Source of the DNA: JAAUQA01 sp036351435 | GTDB taxonomy: Bacteria > Pseudomonadota > Gammaproteobacteria > Competibacterales > Competibacteraceae | NCBI GenBank assembly: GCA_036351435.1 | Contig: JAZBPA010000232.1 | Coordinates: 1 to 23,265, forward strand | Direction of reading: 5' to 3' | DNA length: 23,265 nucleotides | In this document: one piece after another, positions 14,964 to 23,042 of the stretch | Numbering within the stretch: position 1 is the first letter of the stretch | Layout of the letters: each line of letters begins with the position of its first letter | Position numbers and translations under genes: made by a program | Notes under the pieces: generated by a model | The model's database searches: none | What the model was told of the DNA's origin: nothing | Seen by the model: the letters and a program-made list of their open reading frames with translations, nothing else

Positions 14964-16601
14964 TCAAATGGGACAAACCAACTTGCCGAGTTTCTCGGTG
15001 AGTTTCATATTTTCGCCATAATCTACCGGGCAATCGATCACCACCACCGTATTGTCGGCAATCGCTTGGTGAATCGTCGCTAACAAATCCTCAGTTCGTT
15101 CGACTCGGTATCCTTTGGCACCGAAACTTTCCGCATAGGCGACCAAGTCGGGATTGCCGAAATCGATATACCCGTCCCGCCCGAAACGGCGTAGCTGATG
15201 CCATTTGATCAACCCATAACCGCTGTCGTTCCATACCAGAACCACAATGGCTGTGCCGAGGCGCATAGCGGTTTCCAATTCCTGAGAATTCATCAGAAAC
15301 CCGGCATCTCCAGTAACGGTGACTACAGTTCGTTCCGGCATAGCGAGTTTAGCGGCTAATGCACCGGGAACCCCGATCCCCATGGCAGCAAAACCGTTGG
15401 AGATAATGCAGGTGTTGGGGCGCTGCGCCTGATACATACGGGCCATCCACATTTTATGCGCGCCCACATCGCAGATGACGATGTCGTCGGGCCCCAACGC
15501 TTGACGCAAATCCCAGATAATTTTCTGGGGCTTAATCGGGAAACTCGGATCTTCGGCGTGGGCACCTAACTCATCGACAATAGTTTGGCGCAGGGAAGTC
15601 GCTGGATGACTCTCACGTGGTTTGGCAATTGTGGCGATGCCGTTCAAACCGGCGGTTATATCGCCGATTACCCCGCATTCCAGAATATAGTGTTCATCCA
15701 CTTCCGCAGGGCTCATATCGATGTGAATGATTTTTTTGTCTTCGTCGCCGTGCCACAGATGCGGATGATATTCCACCATGTCGTAACCGGCACAGATCAC
15801 CACATCGGCGCGGTCGAAGCCACAAGCCACGTAGTCGTGTGCCTGTAGGCCTACAGTGCCCAAGGACAACGGGTGCGAAAACGGAATGACGCCTTTTGCC
15901 ATAAAGGTCGTTGCGACCGGGATATTCAACCGCTCAGCAAACTCGCGTAATGCCTCGGCGGCATTGGCACGAACAACCCCGTTGCCGGCCATAACAATGG
16001 GAAACTTTGCCTCGGAAATCACTTGAGCGGCTTGCATGATTTTCTCTGGAGGCGGGACTGGTGGTTTGGCGCTTTGCACTTTAAGCGGAACCTTAACTTC
16101 GCCTAACTCCGCTTCGGCAATATTTTCGGGAAAAGAAATAAAACTGCCGCCCGGTTTTTCTGCCTGGGCATTCTTAAACGCTTTGCGCACCACTTCCGGT
16201 ACAATTTCCGGTTCGCGGATCTCCACGCTGTATTTGGCAATCGGTTTAAATAAATTGACCAAATCCAGTATCTGATGGCTTTCTTTATGCATGCGAGTCG
16301 TGGCACCTTGTCCGGCGATACCAACGATAGGCGCGTGATCCATGTTGGCGTCGGCAAATCCGGTGACCAGATTGGTCGCGCCCGGCCCCAAAGTGGCTAG
16401 GCAGACCCCGGCTTTACCGGTCAGCCGACCATAAACATCTGCCATAAAAGCAGCGCCCTGCTCGTGGCGGGTGGTCACGAAGTGGATCGGGGTTTCCATG
16501 AGCGCTTCTATCAGATCCAGGTTTTCTTCGCCCGGAATGCCGAAAATGTAGCTTACTCCTTCATTTTCCAGGCAGCGGACGAACAGTTCAGCGGCTTTCA
16601 T
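14964..16601 (-). CDS. Thiamine-diphosphate-dependent acetolactate synthase-like enzyme (large subunit type)
   Basis: 545 residues, complete, ATG at 16601 with a purine-rich ribosome site (GAGGG). It carries the three domains of ThDP enzymes. The N-terminal domain has GIPGEENLDL at 21-30 and the catalytic glutamate E47 in RHEQGAAFMADVYGRLTGKAG; the middle domain is near 190-330; the C-terminal ThDP/Mg domain has GDAGFLMN at 431-438 and ND at 458-459. The expected reaction is condensation of two pyruvates to 2-acetolactate, but related enzymes use other 2-oxoacids. No small regulatory subunit (ilvN/ilvH) or acetolactate decarboxylase gene is nearby, so whether it acts in branched-chain amino acid synthesis or pyruvate catabolism is open. 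It lies between the dead integrase and the glycogen genes, transcribed away from the latter. Confidence 0.88.
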   Translation of the reverse strand: MKAAELFVRCLENEGVSYIFGIPGEENLDLIEALMETPIHFVTTRHEQGAAFMADVYGRLTGKAGVCLATLGPGATNLVTGFADANMDHAPIVGIAGQGATTRMHKESHQILDLVNLFKPIAKYSVEIREPEIVPEVVRKAFKNAQAEKPGGSFISFPENIAEAELGEVKVPLKVQSAKPPVPPPEKIMQAAQVISEAKFPIVMAGNGVVRANAAEALREFAERLNIPVATTFMAKGVIPFSHPLSLGTVGLQAHDYVACGFDRADVVICAGYDMVEYHPHLWHGDEDKKIIHIDMSPAEVDEHYILECGVIGDITAGLNGIATIAKPRESHPATSLRQTIVDELGAHAEDPSFPIKPQKIIWDLRQALGPDDIVICDVGAHKMWMARMYQAQRPNTCIISNGFAAMGIGVPGALAAKLAMPERTVVTVTGDAGFLMNSQELETAMRLGTAIVVLVWNDSGYGLIKWHQLRRFGRDGYIDFGNPDLVAYAESFGAKGYRVERTEDLLATIHQAIADNTVVVIDCPVDYGENMKLTEKLGKLVCPI

Positions 16602-16619
16602 AGGGGAGCCCTCGGCGTT

Positions 16620-16653
16620 AAGTAATCTTTGCGAAAGTAATGAGCGTTACTTT
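16620..16653. promoter_or_regulatory. Cluster of three AAGTAA motifs upstream of the acetolactate synthase-like gene
   Basis: AAGTAAT occurs at 16620-16626 and again at 16635-16641. The inverse, TTACTTT at 16647-16653, pairs with AAAGTAA at 16634-16640 over a 6-nt spacer. The cluster begins 18 nt upstream of the ATG at 16601 in the 172-nt divergent region. Direct plus inverted copies suggest an operator or a leader hairpin for the minus-strand gene. The binding protein is unknown. Confidence 0.35.
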
Positions 16654-16773
16654 ACTACAGACCGGCGGGTCGTATCGGGTTCGCGGCGAGTATCATTTCA
16701 GTGCAATGGGTATATGCCATGTGCTATATAACGGCTAAAGCAGATTAATCCGTCATCAATTCCAGGAGTGTGT

Positions 16774-18897
16774 ATGACCGCTATTTTCTCTAGACTGTTG
16801 AGCGTTACCTTGCCACAGTCTATTCGTTGTGACGAAACCGGTAAAAATCCCGCCTTCGACATCAGCTTCAGCGCTGACGGCCAGATTCCGTTTCCGCAGG
16901 TCATTCTGCATATTCACGGTCGGCAACAGCTGTTCTCCGGCGACGCTATTCAATCCACGTCCACCACAGCAACGGAAACCGTCTATAAGCTCACCGTGCC
17001 GACCGGGCTACTCAGCGCTGGGCAATTCACGGTGCAAGTCGAAGGGTGTAAGAAAGCCGACATTCGCCAAGCGGGTGGGGGAGATTGGATCAAGGAATTC
17101 CGGGAATTAAAGATCGAACCCGGTGCCCGACCCCAACCGCAGATCACGGTCGGACCCGATAACTCACCGGTCAAAGTGTATTTCGGCATTCACAAGCACA
17201 TGCATCAGCCGTACTACAACACCACCGATCCCAATTATTGGGATGGGGAGAAAGACGGCATCTTCGGCTCCCGTGGCGGTCCCTACACCGATTTCATTCC
17301 GGCGGCAGTGAGTCAATACCGCGATGGCGGCCTGCCTCATGCCGGTTTGTCGACCAGCTGGAGTGGTTCGTTAATCGAACAGCTCAACCGCTGTGCACGG
17401 GATGGCCTGTGCGGTGGGCGGTTCGGCGCTTGGAGTGAAGGACTCAAAGCGATTGCCCAGGAAAAAACCGCTTTGGGTAATCCGCGCATGGATTTCACTG
17501 CCTTCGGGTTTTACCATCCGCTCATGCCGTTGATCCCCAGTCGGGACATCGTCAAGCAAATCGAATGGCATCGCGGGATCATCCGAGATACGTTTGGCGT
17601 AGAAGCCTCCAAAATTCTGTTTCCGCCGGAAACCGCGTTTCACGTACGGATGATTCCTGCGTTGCAAGAGGCTGGCATCGAAGCCATCATTTATGACTCC
17701 ATTCACCGCTTCCGCGCCTGTAGGGATTACCCTTATGCCGGAATGAATGAAGGGATGTTGCCGCCTAATCAGGCCGAGCAAAGCAATCCGCCGGTGGATG
17801 ATTGGCTGCAATTGCATAATATTTGGGCCGGTTCCAAGATCTCCCCCAGCCTACTGAAACCCGAATACGTCCAATATGAGGACCCTGACGGCAAGTGCTA
17901 TCAGGTGATTGCGGTGCCCGCCGAACGTTACATCGGCAACGAGGATGCGCGCGGGGGGTTCGGTGCGCTGCAGTATCCTGATGTGTTGGGACAGGTGTAT
18001 GACCATGTCGTCTCTACCGGTAGCTACGACCCAAAGCATCCGCCATTCTTCCTGCTGCATTCGGACGGCGACAATCACGGCGGTGGTGCCGATAGTTATT
18101 ACATGCACAATACCGGGGAGTTGGTGCGGTGGCTGCAAGGCGATCCGCGCTTCGAATTGATCACCGTGCGCGATTATCTGCAACAATTTCCACCGGACCC
18201 GGAAAAACCGATCCATCTCGAACCCGGCTCTTGGAGCGGGGCGGATAACGGCGATCCGCAGTTCATGAAATGGTTCAGCCGCTATAACGAACCCTATTCG
18301 CCGGATTTGAATTCCTGGGCAGTGCTGACGGCGTTTCAAAATCTGGTACACGTTCTCGAAGACTCGGAACCGAATAATCCGGTTTTAAACGAGATCACGC
18401 GCTTGCAGTTAGTCGCACAGACCAGTTGTTATTGGTACTGGACCGGCCAAGAGGTGTGGGACCGACAGGTCACTAATGCCGCCAATTTGGCTTATCAGCA
18501 GGCGAAAGGAGCGGTGGATAAGATCGTCGCGACAGGCCGCGATAAAACCGGCCCGACTATTTTTGCGCCGTGGGTCATTCCGGAAAATCCGGGCGCTAAA
18601 AAATGGGGACAAGGCTGTTTGGAAGACGCGCCACGGGAAGGTGTGGTACACAGCTTTGTGCATGACATCAGCGGCTTGAAACGAGTGGTGCTGGTATTAC
18701 GCACCGCGCAGGGCGAAACTACCCTGGCGATGGATGACCAAGGCCCCTATCCCTCGCAAACCGGTGCCCAGTTGGTGGCGAATTATTTCACTGCCCGGTT
18801 ACCGGTAGGTGCGGGAGATGTGCGTTATTTCATTGAAGCAGAGGATAATAAAGGTAATATCTCCCGCAGTGCGTTGGAGCGGGTCTATCTAGCCTAG
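16774..18897 (+). CDS. Glycoside hydrolase family 57 alpha-glucan-active enzyme
   Basis: I choose ATG 16774 (AGGAG 5 nt upstream) over the in-frame GTG at 16768, giving 707 residues. There is no signal peptide, so it is probably cytoplasmic. An N-terminal beta-rich region of about 135 residues precedes a GH57 barrel. Motifs: H144-Q-P (KHMHQPYY), GFYHP with H248, the likely nucleophile E286 in FPPETAF and the likely acid D431 (or D433) in HSDGDNHGGG. The C-terminal 100 or so residues look beta-rich. GH57 includes alpha-amylases, 4-alpha-glucanotransferases and branching enzymes, and the exact activity cannot be told from motifs. Glycogen phosphorylase follows after 85 nt, so a role in remodelling or debranching glycogen or maltodextrin is the reasonable inference. 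Confidence 0.87.
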   Translation: MTAIFSRLLSVTLPQSIRCDETGKNPAFDISFSADGQIPFPQVILHIHGRQQLFSGDAIQSTSTTATETVYKLTVPTGLLSAGQFTVQVEGCKKADIRQAGGGDWIKEFRELKIEPGARPQPQITVGPDNSPVKVYFGIHKHMHQPYYNTTDPNYWDGEKDGIFGSRGGPYTDFIPAAVSQYRDGGLPHAGLSTSWSGSLIEQLNRCARDGLCGGRFGAWSEGLKAIAQEKTALGNPRMDFTAFGFYHPLMPLIPSRDIVKQIEWHRGIIRDTFGVEASKILFPPETAFHVRMIPALQEAGIEAIIYDSIHRFRACRDYPYAGMNEGMLPPNQAEQSNPPVDDWLQLHNIWAGSKISPSLLKPEYVQYEDPDGKCYQVIAVPAERYIGNEDARGGFGALQYPDVLGQVYDHVVSTGSYDPKHPPFFLLHSDGDNHGGGADSYYMHNTGELVRWLQGDPRFELITVRDYLQQFPPDPEKPIHLEPGSWSGADNGDPQFMKWFSRYNEPYSPDLNSWAVLTAFQNLVHVLEDSEPNNPVLNEITRLQLVAQTSCYWYWTGQEVWDRQVTNAANLAYQQAKGAVDKIVATGRDKTGPTIFAPWVIPENPGAKKWGQGCLEDAPREGVVHSFVHDISGLKRVVLVLRTAQGETTLAMDDQGPYPSQTGAQLVANYFTARLPVGAGDVRYFIEAEDNKGNISRSALERVYLA

Positions 18898-18982
18898 CCT
18901 CAACCCTAAAAGCAGCAAGCGGTTTTTTTCGCACGTGCATCGGCCTGAACAAGGCCCCACATAACAAACGCAGAGGATAACA

Positions 18983-21472
18983 ATGGTCGATCTCGTCAAA
19001 GCCAGACGGTTACTGAAACGTGAAAATTTAGGGCTGGACCCAACCACGATCCGGCAAAGTGTGGCACACCATCTGAGCTACACCGTAGCCAAAGACCCTA
19101 TCACGGTCAGTGCCCGGGACTGGTTCGACATCGTCGCCCACACCGTGCGCGACCGCGTGGCTGCACGCTGGATGGACACCATGCGCAGCCATTATGAGCA
19201 CGATGTCAAACGCGCCTATTACATTTCCATGGAATTTCTCATGGGGCGGGCTCTGACCAATAGCATCATGAATCTCGGCATTGCCGATGAGTGCGCAAAG
19301 GTCATCGACGATCTGGGCATACCCCGCGACACCACTATTGACATTGAACCCGATGCCGCCCTCGGCAATGGCGGCTTGGGACGGCTCGCGGCGTGTTTTC
19401 TGGACTCTATGGCTACCTTGCAATTGCCTGGCTACGGCTATGGCATCCGTTACGAATACGGCATGTTTCACCAGGACATTCAGGACGGCCAACAAGTCGA
19501 ACATCCCGACAACTGGTTGCGTTACGGCAATCCTTGGGAATTCCCGCGTCCGGAAGTAATGTACTCGGTGCATTTCGGCGGTCGCTCCGTGGAGTACACC
19601 GACGAGCAAGGGCGCATCGGCCATGACTGGCAAGCGGCTGAGACCGTGATGGCGATGGCCTACGACATGCCCATTCCCGGTTATGCCTGCAATACCGCCA
19701 ACAATTTGCGCTTATGGTCGGCTAAAGCCTCACGCGATCTTGATCTGACTCACTTCAACGAGGGGAACTACCTCAAGGCAGTGGAGGATAAGAGCCAGAC
19801 CGAGACCTTGTCTAAGGTGCTTTATCCCAACGATACGACGGTGATGGGCCGAGAACTGCGGCTACGTCAGGAATATTTTTTCGTATCCGCCTCGCTGCAG
19901 GACATCATCCGCCGCTATCTGAGCACTCATGACGATTTGCATGGCCTGCCCGACAAAGTGGCGATTCAGCTTAACGATACCCATCCGGCACTCGCCATTC
20001 CTGAGTTGATGCGGCTGTTATTGGACGTCTACCATCTGGACTGGGATGAAGCTTGGGCGATCAGCACCCAAGTGTTTTCTTATACCAATCACACCCTGTT
20101 ACCGGAAGCGCTGGAAACCTGGTCGGTCAATTTGATGGAGCAGTTATTACCGCGTCATCTCGGGGTGATTTATGAAATTAATCGGCGTTTCTTAAAGGAA
20201 GTCAGTCACCGCTATCCGGGCGACATCGGTCGGTTACAGCGGATGTCCTTGATCTCCGAGGACGGCGAAAAACAAGTACGGATGGCTTATCTCGCGGTGG
20301 TCGGCAGCCATAAGGTCAACGGCGTCGCCGCCCTGCATACCGAGCTGTTGAAATCCAATTTGTTCGCTGATTTCGAAGAGTTCTTCCCCGGCAGGATCAT
20401 CAACAAAACCAATGGCATTACGCCGCGTCGTTGGTTGTGTCTGGCCAACCAAGGTTTAGCCAAGCTGATTAGCCAACACATTGGTCAGGATTGGGTAACA
20501 CAGCTTGATCAATTGGAGCAACTGGTCCCACTGGCGAAAGATGCGAAGTTTCAAAGCGCGTTTCAGGTCATTAAGCACGAGAACAAGCAAAAGCTAGCCG
20601 ACTATATCCAAGCGGAACTTGGCATTACGGTCAATCCCGATTCTCTATTCGACGTGCAAGTTAAACGGATGCATGAGTACAAGCGGCAATTGCTCAATTT
20701 GCTGCATGTGATTACCCGTTACAGACGCATTCGCGCCAACCCAGACGCCGACATTTTGCCGCGCACCGTGATATTCGCCGGTAAAGCTGCGCCGGGTTAC
20801 GAATTAGCCAAACTAATTATTAGACTGATCAATGATGTGGCCGATGTTATCAATCACGATCCGGTGATTAAAGATAAGCTCAAGGTGGTCTTTATTCCCG
20901 ACTATGACGTGACCCATGCGGAACGTATCATTCCCGCCGCCGATTTATCGGAGCAAATATCCACTGCAGGTACCGAAGCCTCCGGCACCGGCAATATGAA
21001 ATTGTCGCTCAACGGCGCGTTGACCATCGGCACCTTGGATGGCGCCAATATTGAGATTCGCGATGAAGTTGGCGAGGATAATATTTTCATCTTCGGCTTG
21101 ACCGCTGCACAAGTCATGGAGCAAAAACAGCAAGGCTACGACCCCTGGCATTACTATCATTCCAACGAGGAATTGAAGCAGGTCATAGACATGATTGGTT
21201 CCGGCTACTTTTCCGGCGGTGACCGGGGTCGCTACAGTGCGGTTGTCGATACCCTGACCCACGGTGGTGATCGGTATATGTTGCTGGCCGATTTCGCCGA
21301 TTATATTGCCTGTCAGGAACGCGTTGATAACCTGTACCGTGACACCGCAGAGTGGTCCCGCCAAGCGATCATCAATGTGGCAAACATGGGCAAATTCTCC
21401 TCGGACCGAACCATTCAGGAATATGCCCAGGAAATCTGGAATATCAAACCGGTCGCATCCGGCGGAGACTGA
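18983..21472 (+). CDS. glgP: Glycogen/alpha-glucan phosphorylase
   Basis: A pyridoxal-phosphate enzyme that releases glucose-1-phosphate from the non-reducing ends of alpha-1,4-glucans using phosphate. 829 residues, close to E. coli GlgP (815). Seen: YISMEFLMGRALTNSIMNLG, the ALGNGGLGRLAACFLDS glycine-rich loop, GYGIRYEYGMFHQ, RMHEYKRQLLN, and the PLP site EASGTGNMK with K673 as the Schiff-base lysine, followed by LNGALTIGTLDGANIEI. ATG at 18983 with an AGAGGA ribosome site. The lemA start follows 1 nt after the stop. Allosteric phosphorylation sites of the animal enzymes are not expected in bacteria. Confidence 0.97.
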   Translation: MVDLVKARRLLKRENLGLDPTTIRQSVAHHLSYTVAKDPITVSARDWFDIVAHTVRDRVAARWMDTMRSHYEHDVKRAYYISMEFLMGRALTNSIMNLGIADECAKVIDDLGIPRDTTIDIEPDAALGNGGLGRLAACFLDSMATLQLPGYGYGIRYEYGMFHQDIQDGQQVEHPDNWLRYGNPWEFPRPEVMYSVHFGGRSVEYTDEQGRIGHDWQAAETVMAMAYDMPIPGYACNTANNLRLWSAKASRDLDLTHFNEGNYLKAVEDKSQTETLSKVLYPNDTTVMGRELRLRQEYFFVSASLQDIIRRYLSTHDDLHGLPDKVAIQLNDTHPALAIPELMRLLLDVYHLDWDEAWAISTQVFSYTNHTLLPEALETWSVNLMEQLLPRHLGVIYEINRRFLKEVSHRYPGDIGRLQRMSLISEDGEKQVRMAYLAVVGSHKVNGVAALHTELLKSNLFADFEEFFPGRIINKTNGITPRRWLCLANQGLAKLISQHIGQDWVTQLDQLEQLVPLAKDAKFQSAFQVIKHENKQKLADYIQAELGITVNPDSLFDVQVKRMHEYKRQLLNLLHVITRYRRIRANPDADILPRTVIFAGKAAPGYELAKLIIRLINDVADVINHDPVIKDKLKVVFIPDYDVTHAERIIPAADLSEQISTAGTEASGTGNMKLSLNGALTIGTLDGANIEIRDEVGEDNIFIFGLTAAQVMEQKQQGYDPWHYYHSNEELKQVIDMIGSGYFSGGDRGRYSAVVDTLTHGGDRYMLLADFADYIACQERVDNLYRDTAEWSRQAIINVANMGKFSSDRTIQEYAQEIWNIKPVASGGD

Positions 21473-21473
21473 A

Positions 21474-22055
21474 ATGGGACTATTCGCATTAGTGTTACTC
21501 GGCTCAGTAGGGTTGATCCTGGCTTATGGCGTGATGCTTTACAACCGGTTGGTTGAGATCAAGCATAACGTCGGCAAGTCTTGGTCAAACATCGATGTGT
21601 TGCTCAAGCAACGCCATGATGAATTGCCCAAGCTGGTCGAAGTGTGCCGGCAGTATATGCGCTACGAGCAAGAAACGCTGGAAAAAGTAATGCTGGCCCG
21701 CAGCTCGGTGTCGCAAGCGCGTCAACAAGGCGATTTGGAAGCGCTGGGCAGTGCCGAGACGCTCTTGCGCTCGGGTTTAGGTCGGCTGTTTGCCGTGGCC
21801 GAAGACTATCCGGAATTACGCGCCAACGAAAATTTTCAGCATCTGGCAACCCGTATCACCGGCTTGGAAAACGCAATTGCCGATCGGCGTGAGTTTTACA
21901 ACGAGGCGGTCAATATCAACAACGTGCGCATCGAACAGTTCCCCGAGTTGATCGTCGCTAAGCTGTTCAATTTCAATCCGGCGCGGTTGTTAGAATTCAT
22001 GGAGGAAGAAAAGCAAGATGTCGATATGAAACAGTTGTTTGCAGAGGGTTCATGA
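21474..22055 (+). CDS. LemA family protein
   Basis: 193 residues; ATG at 21474 with GGCGGAG upstream. One N-terminal membrane segment (about 3-21, LFALVLLGSVGLILAYGVM) is followed by the long helical LemA domain (YNRLVEIKHNVGKSWSNIDVLLKQRHDELPKL in overlapping order, then the conserved RREFYNEAVNINN region and FPELIVAKLFNF). The orientation is short N-terminus outside, helical body probably in the cytoplasm, but this is not proven. The molecular role of LemA proteins is poorly known. It begins 1 nt after the glgP stop and overlaps the next gene by 4 nt (ATGA), so the three genes are probably co-translated. Confidence 0.93.
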   Translation: MGLFALVLLGSVGLILAYGVMLYNRLVEIKHNVGKSWSNIDVLLKQRHDELPKLVEVCRQYMRYEQETLEKVMLARSSVSQARQQGDLEALGSAETLLRSGLGRLFAVAEDYPELRANENFQHLATRITGLENAIADRREFYNEAVNINNVRIEQFPELIVAKLFNFNPARLLEFMEEEKQDVDMKQLFAEGS

Positions 22056-22900
22056 CGGCGGAGCAGCTGGTTTTCGTCGTTGCCATTGGAGTAACCGTCG
22101 CCGGGCTGTTTTGGGCTTGGCGTTCTATCCGCCGGGCTTGGGCATTAGCGGATACTCCAATCGCTAAAATCCATTCCGCACCTCAAGGCTATGTCGAGTT
22201 GCGCGGGCGGGCTGCTTTTTGGGAAGGAGAGCAGCTGGCCGCACCGCTCAGCGGTCTGCCTTGCGCGTGGTACCGGTTCCGCATTGAAGAAAATCGAAAT
22301 AATCGATGGTGGACGATTAATCACGGCATTAGCGATCATCTGTTCGTGTTGGAAGACGAGACCGGGCGTTGTGTGGTAGATCCTGACGGGGCGGAGGTGG
22401 TCAAGACCACCCAAGATCGCTGGTATGGTGATCAGCATGGCGGACGCTGTCATGCGCTATGGGGTATCGGTGCACAATATCGGAATACCGAGCAACGCAT
22501 CATGCCGGGTGAAGAGCTACACATCATCGGTGGATTTCAAACGGCAGGCGGGCATCGGGAACCGCCGGATCTCCGCCGTCAGGTTACCGAACTACTCGCA
22601 AAATGGCAGAAGGACCCGCGCCGGATGGCATTGTTCGATCGGCGCGGAAATGGCCGTATCGACCCGGATGAATGGGAAGCTGCGCGGCGCGCGGCGTATC
22701 GTCAGGTTGAACGAAAGAATTTGATGAGTAGCGCTACACCGGATGTCCATATCCTGTCGAATCCTGAAGATTGGAGCCAACCGTTTTTGATCTCTACGGT
22801 TTCCGAACGAGGATTGATCAATAAATATCGGCGCGATGCCATATTGTCTATATTGGTCGTATTGCTGGCGGGTGCTTATTTGTTTTGGTATGGATTGTAA
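22052..22900 (+). CDS. GIDE-domain membrane protein (annotated in many genomes as 'E3 ubiquitin ligase family'), with EF-hand-like loop
   Basis: 282 residues with two membrane segments (about 6-23 and 263-280) and a soluble part between, the topology of the GIDE family related to mitochondrial MUL1. The central region has GYVELRGRAAFWEGEQLAAPLSGLPC in overlapping order and YRFRIEENR...WWTI, typical of GIDE domains. There is no RING finger, so ubiquitin-ligase activity should not be assumed; bacteria of this kind have no ubiquitin. Residues 196-207 (DRRGNGRIDPDE) resemble an EF-hand calcium loop, with Arg instead of Asp/Asn at position 3. The gene overlaps lemA by 4 nt; LemA and GIDE genes are often neighbours, which suggests a joint membrane role. 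It is the last gene before the bidirectional terminator. Confidence 0.82.
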   Translation: MTAEQLVFVVAIGVTVAGLFWAWRSIRRAWALADTPIAKIHSAPQGYVELRGRAAFWEGEQLAAPLSGLPCAWYRFRIEENRNNRWWTINHGISDHLFVLEDETGRCVVDPDGAEVVKTTQDRWYGDQHGGRCHALWGIGAQYRNTEQRIMPGEELHIIGGFQTAGGHREPPDLRRQVTELLAKWQKDPRRMALFDRRGNGRIDPDEWEAARRAAYRQVERKNLMSSATPDVHILSNPEDWSQPFLISTVSERGLINKYRRDAILSILVVLLAGAYLFWYGL

Positions 22901-22954
22901 AGCGGCTTGTTGTTGAGTTTATTTCTAGGCGTCCCAGACATGTCCCGCAGGCAT

Positions 22955-22992
22955 AAAAAAAGGGTTGAGACTTGCGCCTAAACCCTTTTTTT
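22955..22992. terminator. Bidirectional intrinsic terminator
   Basis: A perfect 12-bp stem: AAAAAAAGGGTT at 22955-22966 pairs with AACCCTTTTTTT at 22981-22992 around a 14-nt loop. With A and T tracts on each side it can stop transcription in both directions: after the GIDE gene on plus and after the tRNA remnant on minus. Confidence 0.85.
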
Positions 22993-22995
22993 CTA

Positions 22996-23040
22996 TGGTG
23001 GGTACTGTAGGACTCGAACCTATGACATATGGACTATGAG
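22996..23040 (-). pseudogene. tRNA 3' half (attachment-site remnant)
   Basis: On the minus strand: CCA at 22998-22996, discriminator A, acceptor 3' strand AGTACCC, T arm ATAGG-TTCGAGT-CCTAC (one mismatch), a 5-nt variable region and the 3' anticodon-stem strand TCCAT with the loop CTCATAG (anticodon CAT if the fragment truly reaches that far). The 5' strand that should pair (ATGGA) is replaced by ACCGA, and no GGGTACT acceptor 5' strand or D arm follows within the window. This is how the displaced 3' end of a tRNA looks after an element integrates into the gene. The identity of the tRNA is uncertain. Confidence 0.7.
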
Positions 23041-23042
23041 TC

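Noticed and set aside
14684..15033. Two overlapping minus-strand frames (81 and 96 codons) around the integrase start
   Set aside because: They overlap the integrase N-terminus or the end of the acetolactate synthase gene in other frames and have no family signal.
17371..18351. Long minus-strand frames (148 and 166 codons) inside the GH57 gene
   Set aside because: Antisense shadows of a gene with clear catalytic motifs; no start signals.
18942..18956. Hairpin GGCCT-GAACA-AGGCC between GH57 and glgP
   Set aside because: Only 5 bp and no T tract; not a credible terminator.
19028..19633. 201-codon minus-strand frame inside glgP
   Set aside because: Antisense to conserved GlgP motifs; no family resemblance.
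21264..21473. Upstream extension of the LemA frame into the end of glgP
   Set aside because: The extension is out of frame with the conserved C-terminus of GlgP and lacks LemA features; ATG 21474 has a proper ribosome site and is followed at once by the membrane segment.
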